Shown here piece by piece: positions 8,518-16,595 of a DNA stretch of 64,000 nucleotides. The stretch's first letter is position 1. Every line of letters starts with the position of its first letter. The position numbers and the translations under genes are program-made. Origin of the DNA: Halalkalibacter akibai JCM 9157 (GTDB taxonomy: Bacteria > Bacillota > Bacilli > Bacillales > Bacillaceae_D); the NCBI RefSeq assembly GCF_000513135.1, contig NZ_BAUV01000004.1, forward strand, positions 1 through 64,000, read 5' to 3'. The notes beneath the pieces were generated by a model, which was given only the letters and a program-made list of their open reading frames with translations, ran no database searches and was not told the origin of the DNA.

Positions 8518-9134
8518 AGTTGTGGACTTATATTATCAACGGCTTTTATGAACGCGGGGAATTACGGAGCTCCCATTATATTGTTTGCATACGGAGAAGA
8601 AGCTTTTGCTTACTCTATTATGTTCTTAGTTCTACAATCAGTCATAATGAATTGTTTCGGAGTATATTACGCAGCAAGAGGAGAAACAGGCTTAAAAATG
8701 GCTCTTAGAGCTGTAGTGAAGATGCCAGCAACTTGCTGTATAGTAATGAAAGTCTTTTCAATTTCTATGCCTAGTAATTTGATGTTAACAATAGAAGTAT
8801 TTGCAGAAGCAGCAATCCCAACTGTTCTAATTATTTTGGGAATGCAATTAGCTAAGATTGAGTGGAGGAATTTTGAATGGGGCAAGGTGACGATGCTTCA
8901 GGAGTGAGGTTAATTTTATCTCCCGTAATAGCATGATCGTTAACATATGTTCTGCCATTAGACCCTTTAATGGCGAAAGTTTTAATTGTTTCTGCAGCAA
9001 TGCCGTCAGCAGCAACTATCGTTATGTATGCTGTTCAATTTGATTCACAACCAAGGTTAGTTTCAAGCGTTACCTTAATAACGACTTTGTTTATTGTCCT
9101 TACGATAACATTGTTATTGGTCTTGCTTCGTTAA
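8518..9134 (+). pseudogene. Decayed AEC-family (auxin efflux carrier type) permease
   Basis: Three conserved pieces can be read in order. First is FMNAGNYGAPIILFAYGEE through NFEWGKVTM (8545-8895). Second, after a one-base frameshift at about 8895/8896, is VRLILSPVIA followed by an in-frame TGA (8934-8936) where tryptophan is expected. Third is the family C-terminus LIVSAAMPSAATIVMYAVQFDS to 9134. The N-GN-G-P helix and SAAMPSAA motif are hallmarks of AEC permeases (about 310 residues), and roughly the C-terminal two thirds remain. The N-terminal third is missing, although REATLQQKCAIEL (8484-8522, another frame) could be a trace. Truncation, internal stop and frameshift together show real decay. 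Confidence 0.8.
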
Positions 9135-9166
9135 ACGATTTTTGTCGAAAAAATCTTTCTTTCTGA

Positions 9167-9195
9167 TTGCATTTTTGTTTTTTAATCTTTATCAT
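9167..9195 (+). promoter_or_regulatory. Candidate sigma-A promoter for the dapH operon
   Basis: TTGCAT, 17-base spacer, TATCAT. It lies about 40 bases upstream of the dapH start. Confidence 0.5.
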
Positions 9196-9234
9196 AATGA
9201 AGGAGATTGTTTTATAAAGTAGGAGGAATAAAAG

Positions 9235-9957
9235 ATGAAAATGATGGATGCAAACGAGATTATTCAATTTATCTCAAAAAGTGAAAAGAAAACACCAGTA
9301 AAAGTACATATTAAAGGTGATTTAGAAGGACTAGACTTTGGTTCAGGAACGAAAGCATTTATTACTGGTTCTGTAGGCGTTTTATTTGGAGAATGGAGTG
9401 TTATTGAACCAATCTTAACAGAAAACGAAGCGAAGATTGAAGATGTTGTCGTTGAAAACGACCGTCGTAACTCTGCAATCCCACTTCTTGATATGAAAAA
9501 TATTAAAGCAAGAATTGAGCCAGGCGCAATCATTCGTGATCAAGTTGAAATTGGTGACAACGCAGTTATTATGATGGGAGCTAGTATTAACATTGGTGCA
9601 GTCATTGGGGAAGGAACAATGATTGATATGAATGTAGTATTAGGTGGCCGTGCGACAGTAGGAAAGAATTGTCACATTGGTGCTGGTACTGTATTAGCTG
9701 GTGTTATTGAGCCACCTTCTGCAAAACCTGTTGTAGTTGAAGATGATGTTGTAATTGGTGCAAATTGTGTTGTACTAGAAGGTGTAACGGTTGGTAAAGG
9801 TGCTGTTGTAGCAGCAGGAGCGGTAGTAATTGAAGATGTTCCTGCTAATACGGTAGTAGCTGGTACTCCGGCTCGCGTTATTAAGGAAATTGATGAAAAA
9901 ACAAAAGGTAAAACAGAAATTAAGCATGAATTAAGACGCTTAAATGAAGATAACTAA
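9235..9957 (+). CDS. dapH: Tetrahydrodipicolinate N-acetyltransferase
   Basis: A 240-residue left-handed beta-helix acetyltransferase. It acetylates 2,3,4,5-tetrahydrodipicolinate with acetyl-CoA, committing it to the acetylase branch of lysine and meso-diaminopimelate synthesis. Hexapeptide repeats ([30 protein letters not shown]) fill about residues 95-215. Length equals the B. subtilis DapH (YkuQ). The ribosome site GTAGGAGG precedes the ATG at 9235. It heads an operon with an aminotransferase and dapL, giving three consecutive enzymes of the branch. Confidence 0.97.
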   Translation: MKMMDANEIIQFISKSEKKTPVKVHIKGDLEGLDFGSGTKAFITGSVGVLFGEWSVIEPILTENEAKIEDVVVENDRRNSAIPLLDMKNIKARIEPGAIIRDQVEIGDNAVIMMGASINIGAVIGEGTMIDMNVVLGGRATVGKNCHIGAGTVLAGVIEPPSAKPVVVEDDVVIGANCVVLEGVTVGKGAVVAAGAVVIEDVPANTVVAGTPARVIKEIDEKTKGKTEIKHELRRLNEDN

Positions 9958-9974
9958 TAAAGAGCAGGACAAGC

Positions 9975-10018
9975 AGCTTTGTTGAGAGGGTTTCCCCTTC
10001 CGGCAAAGCTCTTTCCTT
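9975..10018 (+). other. Hairpin between dapH and the aminotransferase gene
   Basis: AGCTTTG (9975-9981) pairs with CAAAGCT (10004-10010), with an inner GAGAGGG/CCCCTTC extension and a short pyrimidine tail. It could be a leaky terminator or RNA-processing site setting gene expression within the operon. Confidence 0.4.
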
Positions 10019-10038
10019 ACATTGAGAGGGGTAGCACT

Positions 10039-11256
10039 GTGTTAAATTGGATGGAACGAGATCAGGAAGTCATTATGTCCACTTACGGACGTCTCCCAAT
10101 CGTTATTGAGCGTGGCGAGGGTAACTACTTATACGATGAGGATGGAAAGAAATACTTGGATTTATTTACGGGGTTAGCTGTGAATATTTTAGGACATTCA
10201 CATCCAGATATTTTAAAAGCATTAACAGATCAGGCATCCAAATTCCTTCATATTTCTAATTATTTTTATAATAAACCAGCTATTGCTCTAGCAGAAAATT
10301 TAATCGCAAGTTCGATAAAAGGTAAAGTATTTTTTGCGAATTCAGGTGCAGAAGCTACAGAAGCGGCTTTGAAATTTGTTCATAAATGGGCTAAAGAGCA
10401 AAAGGAAAAGAAACAAGGTGTTGTCGTTTTAAAAAATAGTTTTCATGGACGGACTCTTGGAGCGCTAAAACTTACAAGACAAGCTGGAGTGTATCAAGAT
10501 TTTCCTGTTACTGATGTACCTGTTTATGAAGTTGAACCACATGATGTTGAGGCACTAGAGAATGTGTTTAAACAATTTTCACCTGCTGCAATTGTCGTTG
10601 AACCTGTTCTTGGATCTGGGGGAATTGTGACGCTTAAACAAGACTACTTGAGAGATATAGCAAGTCTGTGTAAGACCTATGGTGTGTTATGTTGTATGGA
10701 CGAAATCCAAACAGGCGTTGGTCGTACAGGTACGTTTTTTGCTTACCAACAAGCTGGTATTGAACCGGATGTCATCTTATTTGCGAAAGGGATCGGGGGA
10801 GGACTCCCACTAGGTGGTATTATTGTGGCAGAACGATACGCGCATGTATTTAAGCCTGGTGATCACGGAACAACTTTTGGACCTTCGCCGTTAAGTGCAG
10901 CTTTAGGAAACGCTGTGTTTGATGTTTTAATGAAGCAAGGTCAGCTTGAAAAAGGAAAGTTAGTGGCAGATGAATTACATGAACAAATGAATGTTTTAAT
11001 GGAGAAATACTCAGAAATCATAACTGAAGTACGTGGAATGGGAATGATGCTCGGTCTTGTTATGAATGTTGATGCTGGATCGGTTAAGGAAATTCAACGT
11101 CAACTATTAGAAGATGGTATTATGGTTGATGTAACGCAACAAACGATCATTCGCTTATTACCACCGCTAACATTGACAGCAGATGAAGTAAAATGGTTTC
11201 ATACTAAGCTTGAAGAGAAAATTCAAACTGTGGTGAACAATAATGTTAAAAGCTGA
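10039..11256 (+). CDS. Class III aminotransferase, probable N-acetyl-diaminopimelate aminotransferase
   Basis: A 405-residue PLP enzyme of the acetylornithine/ornithine aminotransferase (ArgD) class, with the cofactor motif [11 protein letters not shown] and the lysine in [16 protein letters not shown] at 10039 is chosen because GAGAGGGG (10024-10031) is 7 bases upstream. By homology alone it would be called acetylornithine aminotransferase. Its position, with a 14-base overlap into dapL and dapH upstream, argues that it transaminates N-acetyl-2-amino-6-oxopimelate. In B. subtilis that step is assigned to PatA, a class I/II enzyme of a different fold type, so this would be a non-orthologous replacement. 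No other arginine gene is nearby. Confidence 0.85.
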   Translation: MLNWMERDQEVIMSTYGRLPIVIERGEGNYLYDEDGKKYLDLFTGLAVNILGHSHPDILKALTDQASKFLHISNYFYNKPAIALAENLIASSIKGKVFFANSGAEATEAALKFVHKWAKEQKEKKQGVVVLKNSFHGRTLGALKLTRQAGVYQDFPVTDVPVYEVEPHDVEALENVFKQFSPAAIVVEPVLGSGGIVTLKQDYLRDIASLCKTYGVLCCMDEIQTGVGRTGTFFAYQQAGIEPDVILFAKGIGGGLPLGGIIVAERYAHVFKPGDHGTTFGPSPLSAALGNAVFDVLMKQGQLEKGKLVADELHEQMNVLMEKYSEIITEVRGMGMMLGLVMNVDAGSVKEIQRQLLEDGIMVDVTQQTIIRLLPPLTLTADEVKWFHTKLEEKIQTVVNNNVKS

Positions 11257-12367
11257 AGAATTAATTAATATCAGACGAGAATTACACCAAATACCAGAAC
11301 TTGGATATCAAGAGGTAAAGACTCAACGATACTTGCTTGATCAGATTCATCTACTTCCCCAACAATTTTTAACAGTAGAAACTTGGAAAACGGGAATTTT
11401 TGTTTTTGTTAAAGGTTTGAATTCTTCTGAAACGATTGGGTATAGAGCAGACATAGACGGATTACCGATTGAAGAACAAACATCATATCAAAATTTCAAG
11501 TCGTTACACGCTGGTGCGATGCATGCATGCGGGCATGATTTACATATGACGATTGCGCTAGGAGTCTTATCTTATTTTGCATCCAATCAACCTAAACAAA
11601 ATTGTTTGTTCATTTTTCAACCTGCAGAAGAAGGTCCTGGTGGAGCAAAGCAGATGTTAGAATCAGAGCAGCTCAAGAAATGGAAACTTGATAAAATCAT
11701 TGCACTTCACATAGCTCCTGAACTTCCAGTAGGAACGATTGCAACTAAAACAGGTATGCTTTTTGCCAACACATCAGAGTTATTTATAACGCTGAAAGGC
11801 AAAGGGGGCCATGCCGCTTATCCACATACAGCCAATGATATGGTTGTCGCTTCAAGTCATCTAGTTACGCAATTACAAACGATTATCGCTAGAAATGTTA
11901 ATCCTTTAGATGCAGGTGTTATAACAATCGGTGTTATAAAAGGAGGGACAAAGCAAAATATCATTGCAGAAACAGCGACGATTGAAGGGACAATTAGAAC
12001 TAGGTCGATAGAAACTATGAAGAAAATCAAAGAGCGAATTGAAGCACTTGTGCGAGGGTTAGAGGTTGGATTTGACTGTTCGATATCAATTGATTATGGG
12101 GCAAATTATTGCCAGGTTTATAATGATGAAAAAGAAACAACTAGTTTTATTGATTTTGCTACTAACAAAGAGTCCATCAATCTTTTGATTTGTGATGAAG
12201 CGATGACAGGAGAAGACTTTGGCTATTTCTTAGAGGAGATTCCTGGTTTTATGTTCTGGCTCGGGGTTGACAGTGCTTACGGATTACACGACGCTCGTTT
12301 AGAACCAAATGAACAAGCCATACCTTTTGCTGTTGATACCATAATTGAATATATAAAAGAACTGTAA
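11243..12367 (+). CDS. dapL: N-acetyldiaminopimelate deacetylase
   Basis: A 374-residue M20-family metallo-amidohydrolase that removes the acetyl group from N-acetyl-LL-diaminopimelate. Metal-binding motifs are visible: MHACGHDLH, the catalytic [10 protein letters not shown], and HIAPELPVG. Its position after dapH matches B. subtilis ykuR, which supports the substrate over other M20 targets such as hippurate. The start codon lies inside the upstream gene (14-base overlap), implying translational coupling. The operon ends with a terminator 5 bases past the stop. Confidence 0.93.
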   Translation: MLKAEELINIRRELHQIPELGYQEVKTQRYLLDQIHLLPQQFLTVETWKTGIFVFVKGLNSSETIGYRADIDGLPIEEQTSYQNFKSLHAGAMHACGHDLHMTIALGVLSYFASNQPKQNCLFIFQPAEEGPGGAKQMLESEQLKKWKLDKIIALHIAPELPVGTIATKTGMLFANTSELFITLKGKGGHAAYPHTANDMVVASSHLVTQLQTIIARNVNPLDAGVITIGVIKGGTKQNIIAETATIEGTIRTRSIETMKKIKERIEALVRGLEVGFDCSISIDYGANYCQVYNDEKETTSFIDFATNKESINLLICDEAMTGEDFGYFLEEIPGFMFWLGVDSAYGLHDARLEPNEQAIPFAVDTIIEYIKEL

Positions 12368-12372
12368 TAACA

Positions 12373-12400
12373 GGCTACCTGCAAGCGGGTGGCCTTTTTT
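12373..12400 (+). terminator. Intrinsic terminator of the dapH operon
   Basis: GGCTACC / GGTGGCC stem with an AAGC-containing loop and six T. Confidence 0.85.
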
Positions 12401-12545
12401 GGTATTTATCTGAAGGTAACTGTTAAAATTGTTGTTCAGGCAAAAATTCGAGATATGGGGTATTTTCAATCGTAACGTATAATTACCAAATTCTTGGGGA
12501 TTTTAAAAGTGAAATACATTAACTTTATAATGGAGGTACTAAAAA

Positions 12546-12791
12546 ATGCCAAGAATCGGTGTTGAACAATCATTAACAGATGTACAACAAGGGCTACAAT
12601 CTATGGGATACGAAGTCGTTCAATTAAAACAAGAGCAAGATGCGCAAGGTTGTGACTGTTGCGTAATTACAGGGCAAGATCAAAATGTGATGGGGATTCA
12701 AGATGCGGCAATCAGAGGATCTGTTATAAACGCGCATGGAATGACATCGGAAGAAATTTGCAGACAAGTTGAAGAAAAAGTTGGTCAATAA
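12546..12791 (+). CDS. ykuS: YkuS family protein (UPF0180)
   Basis: An 81-residue protein recognised as YkuS/UPF0180 from [17 protein letters not shown] and from its place after dapL and before ykuT, as in B. subtilis. It contains a CDCC cluster (residues 37-40), which could bind metal or be redox active; function is unknown. TGGAGG lies 9 bases before the ATG. Confidence 0.9.
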   Translation: MPRIGVEQSLTDVQQGLQSMGYEVVQLKQEQDAQGCDCCVITGQDQNVMGIQDAAIRGSVINAHGMTSEEICRQVEEKVGQ

Positions 12792-12800
12792 TTAATTTAA

Positions 12801-12831
12801 AAAGAAGGTGAGTGATTCTCACCTTCTTTTT
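12801..12831. terminator. Bidirectional terminator between ykuS and ykuT
   Basis: Stem AAGAAGGTGAG / CTCACCTTCTT with T and A tracts on the two sides, serving both convergent genes. Confidence 0.9.
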
Positions 12832-12841
12832 ACGTAACTAA

Positions 12842-13681
12842 TTATTGTTCCTTTTTTTCGATATAAACTTGATGCGGGAACGGGATTTCAATATTGTTAG
12901 CGTCCAGCGCTTCTTTTAATACTTTGCGAAGTTTCCGCTCAACTGCCCATTGTTGCATGTTTTCTGTTTTGGCAATCACACGAATAACTACATCAGAGTC
13001 ACCTAAACTTTGAACTCCTACTACATTTGGACCTTCTTTAATCGCTTCTTCCTCTAAAGCAACCTGATCGCAAGCCGTTTGCAAAACAGCGATAGCCTCA
13101 TCAATGTTGTCGTTATATGAAATGCTCATATCAACTAACGCTCTCATATTCCCACGTGAGTGATTACTAACATTTCCAATTGCACGGTTAGGTACGAAAT
13201 GTAATGTTCCATCAAAGCCTCTAATTTGAGTGTTCCGTAAACCAACCTGTTCTACGATTCCGTCTACTCCTCCAGCTGTTACATAATCGTCCACATCTAC
13301 TTGTTTTTCTAGTAGTAGAAAGAAACCAGTGACGACATCGCTAACAAGACCTTGAGCTCCAAAACCAATAGCTAGGCCAACTACACCTGCACCTGCAATT
13401 AAGCCTGTTGCATCCAACCCAAAGATACTAATCAAAATGGTTATAAACACAAATATTAACACATAGGAAAACGCATTAACCGTAAGCTTTTCTAATGTCT
13501 TTACTCTGCCTGGAGACATTCCTCTTTGAGACTCCATCTTTTGAAAGCTTCCACTAATAAGTCTTTTCCCAATTGAACGAGCAACTAAGAATGCTATAAC
13601 TGCAATAACGATTTGTCCGATGCTTGTTGCTATTTCTAAAAAGAAGTTTCCATCAAAATATTGGTTCCACCATTGTTCCAT
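12842..13681 (-). CDS. ykuT: Small-conductance mechanosensitive channel YkuT (MscS family)
   Basis: A 279-residue MscS channel with three N-terminal membrane helices, the pore helix segment GAGVVGLAIGFGAQGLVSDV, and the beta-domain signature VGLRNTQIRGFDG. Size matches the small MscS type and the syntenic B. subtilis YkuT, although there it is encoded on the same strand as its neighbours and here it is inverted relative to ykuS and ykuU. The minus-strand ribosome site is GGAGTG. It is the second MscS homologue in this window. Confidence 0.93.
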   Translation of the reverse strand: MEQWWNQYFDGNFFLEIATSIGQIVIAVIAFLVARSIGKRLISGSFQKMESQRGMSPGRVKTLEKLTVNAFSYVLIFVFITILISIFGLDATGLIAGAGVVGLAIGFGAQGLVSDVVTGFFLLLEKQVDVDDYVTAGGVDGIVEQVGLRNTQIRGFDGTLHFVPNRAIGNVSNHSRGNMRALVDMSISYNDNIDEAIAVLQTACDQVALEEEAIKEGPNVVGVQSLGDSDVVIRVIAKTENMQQWAVERKLRKVLKEALDANNIEIPFPHQVYIEKKEQ

Positions 13682-13860
13682 CTAATCACTCCAAGTCATT
13701 TTCTCTTTAAGAGCTAAAGGGATGATAATGAAATAACCATACACTTTTTCGGGCTCTCTTTTAAAGTACTATCCTAGCATAAATAAGATACTCTCTCAAA
13801 TATCTTGACTACTAAAAGAGAATTCTGGGCATTTTTGTCGCTTTCTCTTTTTAATCTTGC

Positions 13861-13866
13861 TATAAT
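13861..13866 (+). promoter_or_regulatory. Possible second upstream promoter (extended -10)
   Basis: TGCTATAAT, an extended -10 element without a well-spaced -35. It would give a 150-base leader to the peroxiredoxin gene. The rest of the 342-base gap 13682-14023 shows nothing else clear. Confidence 0.35.
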
Positions 13867-13956
13867 TGGAAAGTAGCTCCGTTTAGAAGATTTATATGTG
13901 GATATAATACATATGTAAATTAAAAAAATGTTATTTGTTTTAATTATTACTTAATA

Positions 13957-13985
13957 TTGACTAGCAATAAATCTTCTTTTATAAT
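13957..13985 (+). promoter_or_regulatory. Sigma-A promoter for the peroxiredoxin gene
   Basis: TTGACT, 17-base spacer, TATAAT: a near-consensus promoter 38 bases before the ykuU start. Confidence 0.85.
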
Positions 13986-14023
13986 GACGGCTGTATATTA
14001 AAAATTTGTAGGAGGTTATACAT

Positions 14024-14569
14024 ATGACAGACAAGCGTATGGTAGCAAAGCAAGCACCACGTTTTGAAATGGATGCGGTTATGCCTAATAAAGAATTTGG
14101 AAAGGTGAGTCTTGAGGAGAACATGAAGAACGATAAATGGACAGTTCTTTACTTCTATCCAATGGATTTCACTTTTGTATGTCCGACTGAAATCACTTCT
14201 TTAAGTGATCGTTATGACGAATTTGAAGATTTAGATGCTGAGGTAATTGGAGTTTCAACAGATACGGTTCATACACATAAAGCATGGATTAACACTTCTC
14301 GCGATGATAATGGTCTTGGTGAGTTAAAGTACCCACTTGCAGCTGATACAAATCACGTTGTGTCACGTGAATATGGTGTTCTTATTGAAGAAGAGGGTAT
14401 TGCTCTTCGTGGTTTATTCATAATTAGTCCTGAAGGTGAGCTTATGTACTCTGTTGTTAATCACAATAACATTGGACGTGACGTAGAAGAGACACTTCGC
14501 GTACTTCAAGCGCTTCAAACTGGTGGTCTTTGCCCAGCGAACTGGAAGCCAGGACAAGCTACACTATAA
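14024..14569 (+). CDS. ykuU: 2-Cys peroxiredoxin YkuU
   Basis: A 181-residue thiol peroxidase that reduces hydrogen and organic peroxides. The peroxidatic cysteine C53 lies in TFVCPTEI and the resolving cysteine C170 in GGLCPANW, the typical 2-Cys (AhpC/Prx1) arrangement. Order ykuT-ykuU-ykuV is conserved with B. subtilis. The following thioredoxin-like gene could supply reducing power. AGGAGG precedes the ATG by 8 bases, and a near-consensus promoter lies just upstream. Confidence 0.95.
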   Translation: MTDKRMVAKQAPRFEMDAVMPNKEFGKVSLEENMKNDKWTVLYFYPMDFTFVCPTEITSLSDRYDEFEDLDAEVIGVSTDTVHTHKAWINTSRDDNGLGELKYPLAADTNHVVSREYGVLIEEEGIALRGLFIISPEGELMYSVVNHNNIGRDVEETLRVLQALQTGGLCPANWKPGQATL

Positions 14570-14651
14570 GTGTAAATTAAAATGCAAATTGAGGTCTAGC
14601 AGCAATGTTAGACTTTTTTTATCTAACGTTATGAAAGAGAGGATGGTCAAT

Positions 14652-15104
14652 ATGGCACTAAAACTAAGATCTCAAATGCCTGAATTAGAAGGTGCTTCTA
14701 CTTGGTTAAATGGTGAAGTAACGAAGCAAGAACTAGTAGGTGATAAGCCGACATTGATTCATTTTTGGTCAATTAGTTGTGGATTATGTAAAGAAGCTAT
14801 GCCAAATGTAAACGAGTTTCGTGATCAGTATAAAGATAAGTTAAACGTGATTGCTGTGCATATGCCTAGATCAGAAAAAGATTTGAATTTGGAAGAAATA
14901 AAAAAAGTAGCTGAAGAACATGAAATTAATCAACCTATTTTTGTTGATGATCATCATAAGTTAACGGATGCATTTGAGAATGAGTATGTTCCTGCGTACT
15001 ATGTTTTTGACGAAGAAGGTCAGTTGCGTCATTTCCAAGCTGGTGGCGGCGGAATGAAAATGTTAACAAAGCGTGTGAATCGCGTCTTAGGTATAAAGGA
15101 ATAA
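14652..15104 (+). CDS. ykuV: Thiol-disulfide oxidoreductase YkuV (thioredoxin-like)
   Basis: A 150-residue TlpA/thioredoxin-fold protein with active-site C43-G-L-C46 in SISCGLCKEAM and a cis-proline region EYVPAYYVF. It lacks a signal peptide, so it is cytoplasmic. It is expected to reduce disulfides, possibly the neighbouring peroxiredoxin. The ATG at 14652 is chosen (GAGAGG 9 bases upstream); the longer open frame back to 14523 overlaps ykuU in another frame and is not real. Confidence 0.93.
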   Translation: MALKLRSQMPELEGASTWLNGEVTKQELVGDKPTLIHFWSISCGLCKEAMPNVNEFRDQYKDKLNVIAVHMPRSEKDLNLEEIKKVAEEHEINQPIFVDDHHKLTDAFENEYVPAYYVFDEEGQLRHFQAGGGGMKMLTKRVNRVLGIKE

Positions 15105-15111
15105 AAGTGGG

Positions 15112-15142
15112 AAGGGACTGAGTAAAATCAGTTCCTTTTTTT
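15112..15142 (+). terminator. Intrinsic terminator after ykuV
   Basis: AAGGGACTGA / TCAGTTCCTT stem with a T tail. Confidence 0.85.
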
Positions 15143-15199
15143 CAGTTAGAATATCAACAAATGCCTTGATTGCATATATATGTATATTGAGGTGATAGG

Positions 15200-16435
15200 A
15201 TGAACATTATTGATAAACGAAATGTCCTTGCATCAAGCAACACGAGATCGTATCGCAGAAGAGCGAGAAGTGCAATTAGAAACATAGCCATACATCATAG
15301 TGCAACGACTTCTGGAAGTGCTGAAGCATTTGCTCGTTATCATGTTAACAACCTTGGATGGCCTGGAATTGGTTATCATTATGTTGTTGACAGAGATGGT
15401 TCTATAAGTAGATGTCATGATTTAGAAGTAGTTAGCTATCATGTTGGAAACAGTAATAGTTTTGCTGTTGGAATTTGTATGGTTGGAGATTTTAGAACGC
15501 AATCATTAACTGATGCTCAAAGGCAAGCTACACTAGATTTAACAAGAAGTTTAATGAGTGAATTAAACATACCCGTAGAAAATGTATGGGGCCATATCGA
15601 GTTCCCTGGTTATGCGTGGAAGCCATGTCCATCGATAAGTATGGGGACGTTTAGAAACTGGTTAAGAGAAGAAGGAGCCGAATTAACAGGACGTCCAGCA
15701 CCTACTGCTACTTACGTTGCTGGAGTTAGGCAGCGATCTATATTAAATCGTGGAGATCAAGGTGACGATGTGAGAGCTCTACAAGAACGCTTGGAAGAAC
15801 TTGGTTTTCATCCTGGTCCAATAGATGGCATTTATGGCTCTCAAACGGCTGATGCAGTGATGCGCTTTCAACGAACAGCGCGCATTACGGTAGATGGTAT
15901 AGTTGGACCAGAGACAAGAGCTGCCCTTAGGGATTTTGAACAAGTAGCAGAACAACCCGAGCATGCTTCTCCAACAGATGAACCAGATCACCGAGAGGAG
16001 TTGTACCAGAGCGAAACGAGACGAATGCTTAGGTTGCTATCTCCAATGATGCGAGGGTCTGATGTGCAAGAAGTTCAGGAAAAAGTTGGCGCGGTAGCCG
16101 ATGGAATTTTTGGACCTGAGACAGCGGAGCGAGTAAGAGCATTTCAAAGAAGAGAAGGAATCGCAGTAGACGGGATAGTAGGACCGCAAACTTGGAGAGC
16201 GCTCGATCAATCTCAGGTGAACACTGGAGTCGGCTATCAGCGGTTACTATCTGTTCAGTCACCATTTATCAGGGGGGCAGATGTGCAAAGAGTACAGCGG
16301 GCGCTGAATGTTCAAGTGGATGGAATGTATGGCCCCCTTACGGAGAGGGCGGTTCGTAATTTCCAACGAAGAGAAGGGATTACAATAGATGGCATAGTTG
16401 GACCACAAACATGGCGTCGGTTATTTAATGAATAA
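15200..16435 (+). CDS. N-acetylmuramoyl-L-alanine amidase with three peptidoglycan-binding domains
   Basis: A 411-residue cell-wall hydrolase. Residues about 25-160 are an Amidase_2/PGRP domain with zinc-ligand motifs IHHSATT (H32/H33) and VWGHIEFPGYAWKPCPS. Three PG_binding_1 repeats follow at about 185-247, 280-335 and 350-409, each with D-G-I/M-(F/Y)-G-P and DGIVGPQT cores. Repeats 2 and 3 share QRREGI and GIVGPQTWR, suggesting recent duplication. No signal peptide is visible, so export may need lysis, a holin or a spore-stage route. It could be a sporulation or prophage-derived autolysin, but no phage genes are nearby. GAGGTGAT precedes the ATG. Confidence 0.9.
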   Translation: MNIIDKRNVLASSNTRSYRRRARSAIRNIAIHHSATTSGSAEAFARYHVNNLGWPGIGYHYVVDRDGSISRCHDLEVVSYHVGNSNSFAVGICMVGDFRTQSLTDAQRQATLDLTRSLMSELNIPVENVWGHIEFPGYAWKPCPSISMGTFRNWLREEGAELTGRPAPTATYVAGVRQRSILNRGDQGDDVRALQERLEELGFHPGPIDGIYGSQTADAVMRFQRTARITVDGIVGPETRAALRDFEQVAEQPEHASPTDEPDHREELYQSETRRMLRLLSPMMRGSDVQEVQEKVGAVADGIFGPETAERVRAFQRREGIAVDGIVGPQTWRALDQSQVNTGVGYQRLLSVQSPFIRGADVQRVQRALNVQVDGMYGPLTERAVRNFQRREGITIDGIVGPQTWRRLFNE

Positions 16436-16445
16436 TTATGGGTTT

Positions 16446-16493
16446 GAGTGACTGAAGAAGTTATGACAAAACTTCTTCAGTCACTCTTTTTTT
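16446..16493 (+). terminator. Intrinsic terminator after amidase gene
   Basis: Long stem GAGTGACTGAAGAAGTT / ACTTCTTCAGTCACTC followed by seven T. Confidence 0.95.
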
Positions 16494-16595
16494 GTTTTGC
16501 TAAGCTGAGTTACTTTGAATGTTTAATAGCATTTCAAGGAATAGTGCTTGGGCTTTTGTTCATCCTATTCTTATAGGTAAAAGGAGGTTATTAAT

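Noticed and set aside
8520-8708. 62-codon ORF over the AEC remnant
   Set aside because: It is in another frame than the recognisable FMNAGNYGAP segment and has no protein-like features.
14523-14651. Upstream extension of ykuV into ykuU
   Set aside because: It overlaps ykuU in another frame; the ribosome site supports 14652.
15750-16430. Internal DNA repeats in the amidase gene
   Set aside because: They reflect repeated PG-binding protein domains, not a separate DNA element.
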